The notes below the pieces were generated by a model that did no database searches, was not told the DNA's origin, and was given only the letters and a program-made list of their open reading frames with translations. From the NCBI GenBank assembly GCA_019116185.1, contig DXCD01000145.1, forward strand, positions 1-13,417: a DNA stretch of 13,417 nt, in the 5' to 3' direction. Below, piece after piece: positions 1 to 6,601 of the stretch; positions within the stretch are counted from its first letter, which is position 1; each line of letters starts with the position of its first letter. Made by a program: the position numbers and the translations under genes. Source of the stretch: Candidatus Mediterraneibacter stercorigallinarum (GTDB taxonomy: Bacteria; Bacillota; Clostridia; Lachnospirales; Lachnospiraceae).

Positions 1-1
1 C

Positions 2-127
2 CTGGTGGGAGTCCAGGACAGAGTCGAGATCTGGGACAAGGCGCTTTGGGAAGAGCGCAGCCAGGTGAGCGAAGAAGACCTGGATGCAATCGCAGAGCGC
101 ATGGAATCCATAGGAATCAGGATCTGA
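2..127 (+). CDS. mraZ: Transcriptional regulator MraZ, C-terminal part only
   Basis: The reading frame is open from the left edge and ends at TGA 125-127, giving 41 residues that start LVGVQDRVEIWDKALWEER. The 'VGVQDRVEIWDK..WEE' stretch is the typical end of the second AbrB-like half of MraZ, followed by a charged helical tail ending in IGIRI. MraZ is a DNA-binding protein encoded first in dcw clusters, where it binds repeats upstream of its own gene and controls the operon. The position directly before rsmH (stop 13 bases before its ATG) supports the call. The start and the N-terminal half lie outside the window, so completeness cannot be judged. Confidence 0.9.
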   Translation: MVGVQDRVEIWDKALWEERSQVSEEDLDAIAERMESIGIRI

Positions 128-140
128 TAAGGAGGAGACC

Positions 141-1076
141 ATGGCATTCGAACATGTATCTGTTCTGCTGCATGAGACAGTGGACGGGCTTAATGTCAGA
201 CCGGACGGCATCTATGTGGACGCCACGCTGGGCGGAGGCGGACATGCCTTTGAAGTATGCAGCCGGTTAAATGACAAGGGGAGATTTATAGGAATAGACC
301 AGGACGCAGACGCCATTAAAGCGGCGGGTGAGCGCCTGGCAGGCTTCGGGGAGAAGGTCACGATAGTACGGAGCAATTACCGTGATATGAAGCCGCAGCT
401 CCAAAACATAGGTGTTGACAAGGTGGACGGGATCGTCCTTGACCTGGGAGTGTCGTCTTATCAGCTTGACACTGCCGAGAGAGGATTCTCATACCGGACG
501 GACGCGCCGCTCGACATGAGGATGGACCAGAGGCAGAAGATGACGGCAAGGGATATTGTCAACGGATACAGCGAGGCGGAACTTTACCGCGTGATCCGCG
601 ACTACGGGGAAGACAGATTTGCAAAGAATATTGCAAAACATATCGTTGCAGAGCGCGCGAAAGAACCGATCGAGACAACAGGACAGCTGAATGAGATCAT
701 ACGGCACGCTATACCCATGAAAATCCAGAAGACTTCGGGGCATCCGTCAAAACGGACGTTCCAGGCAATACGGATTGAGCTGAATCATGAATTGGACGTG
801 CTGAGAGATTCGCTGGATGACATGATCGACATGTTGAATCCAGGGGGACGGATCTGCATCATCACATTTCATTCGCTGGAGGACAGGATCGTGAAGAGCG
901 CATTTCGGAAAAACGAAAATCCATGTACCTGTCCAAGCGACTTTCCGGTATGTGTCTGTGGGAAGATATCAAAAGGGAAAGTGGTCACAAGGAAGCCGAT
1001 CCTTCCGTCAGAGGAGGAGATGGAGTCCAACAGCCGTTCAAAAAGCGCAAAATTAAGGATATTTGAACGGGCGTAA
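141..1076 (+). CDS. rsmH: 16S rRNA (cytosine(1402)-N(4))-methyltransferase RsmH
   Basis: This 311-residue protein transfers a methyl group from SAM to N4 of C1402 in the 16S rRNA decoding centre; family length is about 310. The SAM-binding motif is D27-A-T-L-G-G-G-G-H35, followed by the acidic loop GIDQD (51-55) and the family signature D101-L-G-V-S-S106. The segment ERGFSYRTDAPLDMRMD and the late ITFHSLEDR motif are also family hallmarks. Near the C-terminus lie four cysteines, C262, C264, C271 and C273, spaced CxC-x6-CxC, possibly a metal site. The start is fixed by AAGGAGG at 129-135, five bases before ATG. It sits after mraZ, as in nearly all dcw clusters (old name mraW). Confidence 0.97.
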   Translation: MAFEHVSVLLHETVDGLNVRPDGIYVDATLGGGGHAFEVCSRLNDKGRFIGIDQDADAIKAAGERLAGFGEKVTIVRSNYRDMKPQLQNIGVDKVDGIVLDLGVSSYQLDTAERGFSYRTDAPLDMRMDQRQKMTARDIVNGYSEAELYRVIRDYGEDRFAKNIAKHIVAERAKEPIETTGQLNEIIRHAIPMKIQKTSGHPSKRTFQAIRIELNHELDVLRDSLDDMIDMLNPGGRICIITFHSLEDRIVKSAFRKNENPCTCPSDFPVCVCGKISKGKVVTRKPILPSEEEMESNSRSKSAKLRIFERA

Positions 1077-1155
1077 CAGGGAGTAGTTTAAAATATTTAT
1101 TTTCCTCCGGGAAGGGGAGAGCCCGGCAGGGAGAATCAGGAAAGGGGCATTCGTC

Positions 1156-1698
1156 ATGGCAGCAAGATACGGCACACATAATAGAAGAACAGCGGAGCTT
1201 AGGAGAAATGGCTACGGTCAGTTCTATGTGTACGGAAATGCTGTACGTCAGACGGAACCTATTCCGAAGAAAACGCCGGAAGCACGTCCGAAGCAGCCAA
1301 AGCAGATGAGCAGGCAGGTGGCAAAGAACAGACATCGCGCGATGAGCATCAGTCCTGCCTATGCGGCTTTTCTTACGGCAGCGGCAGTCTGTGCGGTACT
1401 GGTGTGCATGCTGTATTTGAATCTTCAGTCAGAGGTTGTCAGCAGGTCCGAGAATGTGACCGCGATGCAGGAGCAGCTCGCAGACATGACAGAGGCAAAT
1501 AATACAGCTTATAATTCAGCCGCGGATTCTGTGAATCTGGACACAGTGAAAGAACGCGCGATGAATGAAATGGGAATGGTATATGCTTCAGAAGGGACGG
1601 TAGTGGAGTATGAGAGTCCTTCCGGAGAATATGTGAAGCAGTACAGTGACATTCCGGAGAGCGGTGTGCTCGCCAAGTCAAGCGACGCATCAAGATAA
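1156..1698 (+). CDS. ftsL: FtsL-like septum protein
   Basis: The 180-residue protein has a basic, proline-containing cytoplasmic N-terminus (1-66), one transmembrane segment at about 68-88, then a short predicted coiled coil (about 90-117) and the segment LDTVKERAMNEMGMVYA, which resembles the end of FtsL/DivIC coiled coils. FtsL is a bitopic scaffold that joins DivIB and DivIC and activates the FtsW/PBP pair at the septum. Sequence conservation in the family is very low, so the call rests mainly on topology and position: between rsmH and the first class B PBP, exactly where ftsL lies in B. subtilis. It is longer than many FtsL proteins (about 100-120), mostly because of the N-terminal tail. 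GGAAAGGGG at about 1139-1147 serves as ribosome binding site. Its stop overlaps the ribosome binding site of the next gene. Confidence 0.8.
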   Translation: MAARYGTHNRRTAELRRNGYGQFYVYGNAVRQTEPIPKKTPEARPKQPKQMSRQVAKNRHRAMSISPAYAAFLTAAAVCAVLVCMLYLNLQSEVVSRSENVTAMQEQLADMTEANNTAYNSAADSVNLDTVKERAMNEMGMVYASEGTVVEYESPSGEYVKQYSDIPESGVLAKSSDASR

Positions 1699-1710
1699 GG
1701 ATAATATGAT

Positions 1711-3768
1711 ATGGCAGAAAGAAAAAGAAAAAAGAGCAGATTTGAATTTTTGACAAAAAAATTCCCGCTCAGGATGCAACGGAAGCTGGTAATGCTATTT
1801 ATGGCAGTGATACTGGCTTTTGTTGTTCTTATAGGGAGAATCACATATATTAATGTTACCAATGGAAACAGATATACAAAAGCTGTCCTGGACCAGCAGA
1901 ATTATAACAGCCGGGTGATTGCCTTTAAGCGCGGGGACATCGTGGACCGCAATGGCACCAAGATCGCGACCAGCGAGCGTGTGTACAATGTGATTCTGGA
2001 TGTAAATATGATGACAGACAAAGATGAGTATATCGAACCGACCAAAGAGGTGCTCAAGGAATGCTTCGGGATCGAAGGCGGCGTTGTTGACACGCTGATC
2101 GAGGAGGACCCGAACAGTCAGTATGAGATCCTTGCCCAGGGAATCGACTATGAGACAGCGCAGAAATTCAATGAGATCGATGAAGATGATGAAAATTATC
2201 CCAATGTAATGGGGATCTGGCTCGAGGAAGACTATACAAGGTCTTATCCGTATGGCAGCATGGCAAGTGATGTGATCGGCTTCACCTATGATGGAAATCT
2301 CGGGGCGATCGGCATTGAAAATGCATACAATGACGTGCTTAATGGAACGGATGGAAGAGAATATGGATATTTTGATTCTGAGTCTTCTGTGGAGCGGACG
2401 GTTAAACCGGCCAAAAATGGTAATACGGTTGTATCGACTATTGATGTGACCCTCCAGAATATTGTGGAGGACGCGATCCTGGAATTTAACCAGGCACACG
2501 CAGGAGAGGGAGAACTGGGGAGTAAAAATACAGCAGTCATTATTATGAACCCGAATACGGGGGAGATCCTGGCAGAAGCATCTTATCCGAATTTTGACCT
2601 GAATGATCCGAGGAATACTTCTCAAATCTATTCAGAAGCAGCGTGGGCAGAGAAGATACAGGAGGTGTCTGAACTCTACGAGGAGCAGGTCTGGGCAGAG
2701 ATGACAGACGAGGAGAAGGAAGCAGCAGCCCTGAATGCCCTCTGGCGTAACTTCTGCGTGAGTGATGCATTTGAACCGGGCTCTACGGCAAAGCCGTTTA
2801 CAGTGGCAGCAGGGCTGGAGACCGGGGCGCTCACCGGAAATGAGACGTATTACTGCAGCGGTTCAAAGACAGTGATGGGATGGCAGATCGGCTGCCATTA
2901 CAGAGAAGGGCACGGGACTGAGACGATACAGGACGCCATAGCAAATTCCTGTAATGTGGCATTAATGGACATGGCGGCAGCCATCGGGGCGGATAATTTT
3001 ACCAGATACCAGCATATTTTCGGCTTCGGAGAATATACAGGCATTGATCTGCCGGGAGAAGCCTCCACCGCAGGGCTTCTTTACACAGTAGAGAATATGA
3101 CGGAAGTAGACCTTGCCAGCAACTCGTTCGGGCAGAACTTTAATGTAACGATGACCCAGATGGCGTCGGCATTCTGCTCACTTATTAACGGCGGATATTA
3201 CTATGAGCCTCATATAGTGAAACAGATCCAGGATGAAAATGGTAATGTCATCGAGACTAAAGACCCGGTGCTTCTTAGGAAAACGATATCAGCAGAGACA
3301 TCGAATATGCTGAAGACTTATCTGAAGGCGACAATGGACTATGGGACAGGTCAGCGGGCCCAGGTGGAAGGTTATGATATCGGTGCAAAGACCGGGACTG
3401 CTGAGAAGCTGCCCCGCGGCAACGGTAAATATCTCCTCTCTTATATCGGGTATGCTCCGCAGGAGAATCCGGAAGTCCTGATTTATGTAGTGATCGACGA
3501 GGCGCGGAATGATTCGGCGGGCGACAGCGGGCTGGTCCTCGGCCTTGCAAAGCAGATCATGGAGGAAGCCTTCCCCTATCTGGGGATCACAACCATTGCC
3601 GAAAGCGGCGGGAGTGTCCAGACAGAGGGACAGAATTTCGGTGATACACAGTACACAGATTATGACGAGAATTATGAGGATACTTATAATAACCCGGACG
3701 GCTCATATGTAGATGAGAATTACAGCCCGGATCTGGACGACTGGGCCACGGGCGAATCAGCAGAGTGA
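1711..3768 (+). CDS. ftsI: Class B penicillin-binding protein (FtsI/PbpB type), first of tandem pair
   Basis: This 685-residue peptidoglycan DD-transpeptidase has an N-terminal transmembrane anchor at about 26-47, a PBP dimerisation domain starting with FKRGDIVDRNGTKIA, and a transpeptidase domain. The active-site motifs are complete: S358-T-A-K361, S413-C-N415 and K560-T-G-T563. An acidic helical insert rich in Glu precedes the catalytic serine (about 310-340) and is longer than in the next gene. There is no PASTA domain; the C-terminus is instead an acidic Asp/Tyr/Asn-rich tail (about 628-685). Cysteines C349, C382, C395 and C414 match those of the neighbouring paralogue. The start is supported by AAGGA at 1697-1701, nine bases upstream and overlapping the ftsL stop, implying tight coupling. 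By synteny with B. subtilis pbpB it is the likely septal enzyme of vegetative division; the alternative is a SpoVD-like role. Confidence 0.9.
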   Translation: MAERKRKKSRFEFLTKKFPLRMQRKLVMLFMAVILAFVVLIGRITYINVTNGNRYTKAVLDQQNYNSRVIAFKRGDIVDRNGTKIATSERVYNVILDVNMMTDKDEYIEPTKEVLKECFGIEGGVVDTLIEEDPNSQYEILAQGIDYETAQKFNEIDEDDENYPNVMGIWLEEDYTRSYPYGSMASDVIGFTYDGNLGAIGIENAYNDVLNGTDGREYGYFDSESSVERTVKPAKNGNTVVSTIDVTLQNIVEDAILEFNQAHAGEGELGSKNTAVIIMNPNTGEILAEASYPNFDLNDPRNTSQIYSEAAWAEKIQEVSELYEEQVWAEMTDEEKEAAALNALWRNFCVSDAFEPGSTAKPFTVAAGLETGALTGNETYYCSGSKTVMGWQIGCHYREGHGTETIQDAIANSCNVALMDMAAAIGADNFTRYQHIFGFGEYTGIDLPGEASTAGLLYTVENMTEVDLASNSFGQNFNVTMTQMASAFCSLINGGYYYEPHIVKQIQDENGNVIETKDPVLLRKTISAETSNMLKTYLKATMDYGTGQRAQVEGYDIGAKTGTAEKLPRGNGKYLLSYIGYAPQENPEVLIYVVIDEARNDSAGDSGLVLGLAKQIMEEAFPYLGITTIAESGGSVQTEGQNFGDTQYTDYDENYEDTYNNPDGSYVDENYSPDLDDWATGESAE

Positions 3769-3769
3769 C

Positions 3770-3797
3770 TTTTGCCGGAATAATGACAGTGGCAGAA
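3770..3797 (+). other. Upstream hairpin of the inter-PBP leader
   Basis: TTTTGCC at 3770-3776 can pair with GGCAGAA at 3791-3797 (7 pairs including one G-U), enclosing a 14-base loop. It lies two bases after the stop of the first PBP gene. Its left arm, with the preceding C, reads CTTTTGC, the same as part of the right arm of the terminator-like hairpin downstream. The right arm shares GCAGAA with the left arm of that hairpin, so alternative pairings are possible. Pairing is seen directly; any regulatory role is inferred. Confidence 0.4.
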
Positions 3798-3824
3798 ACG
3801 GGAATAACCATGCAGAAGATGTAA
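3783..3824 (+). CDS. Possible 13-codon leader peptide between the two PBP genes
   Basis: A short frame starting at ATG 3783 encodes MTVAETGITMQKM and stops at TAA 3822-3824, right at the end of the left arm of the terminator-like hairpin. It therefore covers both GCAGAA segments that take part in the hairpins. The upstream sequence offers only a weak GGA as ribosome binding site, so translation is doubtful. It is listed because its position relative to the hairpins is that of an attenuator leader peptide. It may be chance. Confidence 0.2.
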   Translation: MTVAETGITMQKM

Positions 3825-3856
3825 TAAGCTGTAACAACATCTTTTGCATGGTTTTT
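3806..3856 (+). terminator. Terminator-like hairpin before the second PBP gene
   Basis: ACCATGCAGAAGATG (3807-3821) pairs with CATCTTTTGCATGGT (3838-3852): 15 consecutive pairs with a single G-U. It extends by one pair at each end (A3806-T3853 and T3822-A3837), leaving a 14-base loop. Five T residues (3852-3856) follow at the base. This has the form of an intrinsic terminator or attenuator. It ends only six bases before the ATG of the next gene, so transcripts from upstream would have to pass it to express that gene. The stem is strong but not especially GC-rich, so partial read-through is plausible. Confidence 0.6.
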
Positions 3857-3861
3857 ATAAT

Positions 3862-5586
3862 ATGAAGAATAAGACATACAATAAAAAGAAAATCATGATC
3901 GTCTTTCTCTGCGCGGCGCTGATTCTTGCTGCTTTAATCGGAAGACTGATCTATCTGATGGTGTTTGACGCAGAGTATTACCAGGAACTTGCTCAGGACC
4001 TGCATGAAAGGGAGCGCGAGATCAAGGCAGCCCGCGGGGAGATCGTAGACCGCAACGGCGTGGTGCTCGCCACGAACCGGACCGTGTGTACGATCTCGGT
4101 GATTCACAGTCAGCTGGAAGAACCGGAGGAAGTGATTTCCGTGCTCGGCAGAGAGCTTGGGCTCAGCGAGGCTGAGGTGAGAAAAAAAGTAGAAAAAGTA
4201 TCTTCCATGGAGAAGATCAAGACTAATGTGGATAAGGAGACCGGCGACAGGATCCGAGGATATGACCTTGCGGGCGTAAAGGTGGATGAGGATTATAAGC
4301 GGTATTATCCGTTTGACGAGCTTGCTTCAAGGGTGCTGGGATTTACCGGCGGAGACAATCAGGGGATAATAGGGCTGGAAGTGAAATATGAGGAGTATTT
4401 AAAAGGAACAAACGGCACGATCCTTACAGTGACCGACGCCAGGGGCGTGGAGCTGGAGGGAGTGGCGGAAGACCGGATCGAACCCGTGGCAGGCGAGACG
4501 CTTCAGGTCAGCCTGGATTATAATATCCAGGCCTACTGCGAGCAGGCAGCCATGAAGGTGATGGAGGAAAAGCAGGCGGAGGCAGTGTCTATCCTTCTTA
4601 TGAACCCGCAGAACGGGGAAATCTACGCCATGGTCAATGTGCCGGAATTTAACCTGAACGAGCCGTATGAGCTGAATACAGGAGCGGATGAATCGTCTCT
4701 TACCGATGAAGAGCTCCAGGACGCGCTCAACCAGATGTGGAGAAACCGCTGTATCAATGACACGTATGAGCCGGGGTCCGTGTTTAAGATCATTACCTCC
4801 TCTGCATGCCTGGAAGAAGGTGTGGTCTCCCTGGACGACACCTTTTTCTGCCCCGGATACCGGATCGTGGAAGACCGCAAGATCCGCTGCCATAAGGTGG
4901 GGGGACACGGGCAGGAGACTTTTGTGCAGGGAATACAGAACTCATGCAACCCGGTATTTATGGATATCGGCCTGCGGCTGGGAGCGGACCGGTTCTATGA
5001 ATACTTTGAAGATTTCGGACTGATGAAGCTGACCAATATCGACCTTCCGGGCGAGGCTGGGACGATCATGCATAAGAAAGAAGATATCGGGACCGTGGAA
5101 CTGGCGACCATGACATTCGGGCAGTCCTTCCAGGTCACGCCGATCCAGATGGCGGTGACAGTCAGTTCGATTATAAACGGAGGAAACAGAGTGACGCCTC
5201 ATGTAGGAACGGCGATCCTTGACGAGAATGGAAAGCTGGTGAAAGAATTTGAGTATGAAGCAGAATCCGGCATTGTCTCCGAAGAAACATCTGAGATAAT
5301 GCAGATGCTGCTGGAGAGTGTTGTCTCCGAAGGATCGGGGAAGAATGCTTATCTGGAAGGATATTCTATCGGAGGAAAGACTGCGACTTCCCAGACGCTT
5401 CCGAGAAGCGCCAATAAGTACATTTCATCTTTCCTCGGTTTTGCGCCCGCGGATGATCCCCAGGTCCTGGGCATGGTTATCATACACGATCCTCAGGGCG
5501 TTTATTATGGAGGGACGATCGCGGCGCCCGTGCTCAAGAGCATTTATGACAATGTGCTTCCCTATCTCGGGATTGAAAAAAAGTAA
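3862..5586 (+). CDS. spoVD: Class B penicillin-binding protein (SpoVD/FtsI type), second of tandem pair
   Basis: From ATG 3862 this is a 574-residue transpeptidase with a basic N-terminus, a membrane anchor at about 11-33, the dimerisation-domain motif ARGEIVDRNGVVLATN, and the transpeptidase domain. Active-site motifs are S306-V-F-K309 and S361-C-N363. The third motif is K506-T-A508 rather than the usual KTG. No PASTA domain follows; the protein ends at the core domain. Cysteines C297, C330, C343 and C362 correspond one to one with those of the preceding PBP. In B. subtilis the gene after pbpB is spoVD, needed for spore cortex synthesis, so that role is likely here but not proven. No Shine-Dalgarno sequence precedes ATG 3862; the in-frame TTG at 3844 lies inside the hairpin and is less likely, and the next upstream in-frame stop is at 3832. 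A later ATG at 3895 would remove the basic N-terminus. Confidence 0.88.
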   Translation: MKNKTYNKKKIMIVFLCAALILAALIGRLIYLMVFDAEYYQELAQDLHEREREIKAARGEIVDRNGVVLATNRTVCTISVIHSQLEEPEEVISVLGRELGLSEAEVRKKVEKVSSMEKIKTNVDKETGDRIRGYDLAGVKVDEDYKRYYPFDELASRVLGFTGGDNQGIIGLEVKYEEYLKGTNGTILTVTDARGVELEGVAEDRIEPVAGETLQVSLDYNIQAYCEQAAMKVMEEKQAEAVSILLMNPQNGEIYAMVNVPEFNLNEPYELNTGADESSLTDEELQDALNQMWRNRCINDTYEPGSVFKIITSSACLEEGVVSLDDTFFCPGYRIVEDRKIRCHKVGGHGQETFVQGIQNSCNPVFMDIGLRLGADRFYEYFEDFGLMKLTNIDLPGEAGTIMHKKEDIGTVELATMTFGQSFQVTPIQMAVTVSSIINGGNRVTPHVGTAILDENGKLVKEFEYEAESGIVSEETSEIMQMLLESVVSEGSGKNAYLEGYSIGGKTATSQTLPRSANKYISSFLGFAPADDPQVLGMVIIHDPQGVYYGGTIAAPVLKSIYDNVLPYLGIEKK

Positions 5587-5601
5587 GTCATGGTTTATAC
5601 T
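5573..5601 (+). promoter_or_regulatory. Sigma-A-type promoter for mraY and downstream genes
   Basis: TTGAAA (5573-5578) and TATACT (5596-5601) are separated by exactly 17 bases; each differs from consensus at one position. The -35 lies in the last codons of the second PBP gene, and transcription would begin about 30-35 bases before the mraY start. This would let mraY-murD-ftsW-divIB be transcribed regardless of the hairpin before the second PBP gene. It is a sequence match only. Confidence 0.5.
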
Positions 5602-5640
5602 AAACAAGTTAAGAAACGAAAGAGATAAAGAGGTGGATTT

Positions 5641-6597
5641 ATGAGTAGTCATGTAGTGATACCGGTGCTGGTATCGTTTGCCATAAGTCTTGTGCTGGGA
5701 CCGGTGGTCATTCCTTTTTTGAGAAAATTGAAGATGAGACAGACAGAGAGGGTGGAAGGAGTGCAGTCCCACTTAAAGAAAGCGGGCACGCCGACCATGG
5801 GCGGCATCATCATCCTTATTTCGGTGATTGTCACTTCTCTGTTCTATGTGAAGGACTATCCGAAGATCATTCCGATCCTTTTCCTGACGGTTGCTTTCGG
5901 TCTGATCGGATTTCTGGATGACTATCTGAAAGTAGTCCTGAAGCGCTCTGACGGACTGATGCCTATGCAGAAGATGGCGCTCCAGATCATTGTCACAGCG
6001 ATATTCGCGTTCTATCTGGTGAAGGTTGCGGATATACCATTGACTATGCTGGTGCCGTTTTCAAACGGGTATTATCTGGATCTCGGCTGGGTGGCTGTCC
6101 CGGTCCTGTTCGTGGCGGTGATCGGAACGGTCAACGGCACGAACTTTACGGACGGACTGGATGGTCTTGCATCCAGCGTAACAGTTCTTGTGGCTACATT
6201 TTTTACAGTGGTTGCAATCGGGACTAAGAGCGGCATCGAGCCGGTCACCTGTGCAGTGGTCGGGGCGCTGCTCGGATTCCTGCTGTTTAATGTGTATCCG
6301 GCAAGCGTGTTCATGGGAGATACCGGCTCGCTTGCGCTCGGCGGATTTGTGGCAGGCACGGCTTATATGCTTCAGATGCCGCTGTTTATCATCATCGTCG
6401 GTTTTATCTATCTGGTAGAAGTGGCTTCTGTCATGATCCAGGTTACTTATTTTAAGAAAACCGGCGGGAAGAGAATATTTAAGATGGCGCCGATCCATCA
6501 TCATTTTGAGCTTTGCGGATGGTCGGAGACAAGAGTGGTTGCCGTTTTTTCCATCATCACGGCGCTTCTCTGTCTGATTGCGTTAATGGGGGTATAG
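5641..6597 (+). CDS. mraY: Phospho-N-acetylmuramoyl-pentapeptide-transferase MraY
   Basis: This 318-residue integral membrane enzyme transfers phospho-MurNAc-pentapeptide from UDP to undecaprenyl phosphate, forming lipid I at the inner face of the membrane. Family motifs are clear: FLD93-D94-YLK for the magnesium site, NGTN168-FTDGLDGL, MGD227-TGSLALGG, and APIH286-H-H288-FEL near the C-terminus. The early loop TPTMGGIIIL is also typical. About ten hydrophobic segments are spread along the chain, fitting the known topology. An AGAGGTGG ribosome binding site sits just before the ATG. murE, which in B. subtilis lies just upstream, is absent here. Length equals the Firmicute norm of about 320. 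Confidence 0.97.
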   Translation: MSSHVVIPVLVSFAISLVLGPVVIPFLRKLKMRQTERVEGVQSHLKKAGTPTMGGIIILISVIVTSLFYVKDYPKIIPILFLTVAFGLIGFLDDYLKVVLKRSDGLMPMQKMALQIIVTAIFAFYLVKVADIPLTMLVPFSNGYYLDLGWVAVPVLFVAVIGTVNGTNFTDGLDGLASSVTVLVATFFTVVAIGTKSGIEPVTCAVVGALLGFLLFNVYPASVFMGDTGSLALGGFVAGTAYMLQMPLFIIIVGFIYLVEVASVMIQVTYFKKTGGKRIFKMAPIHHHFELCGWSETRVVAVFSIITALLCLIALMGV

Positions 6598-6601
6598 TAC
6601 A

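Noticed and set aside
1795..2625. 276-codon minus-strand frame inside the first PBP gene
   Set aside because: It is the antisense shadow of a well-supported coding frame, with no plausible domain and a composition dictated by the opposite strand.
3856..3861. Perfect TATAAT just before the second PBP start as a sigma-A -10
   Set aside because: No -35-like hexamer at 16-18 bases upstream, and transcription would begin inside the coding region; it doubles as the T-rich tail of the hairpin.
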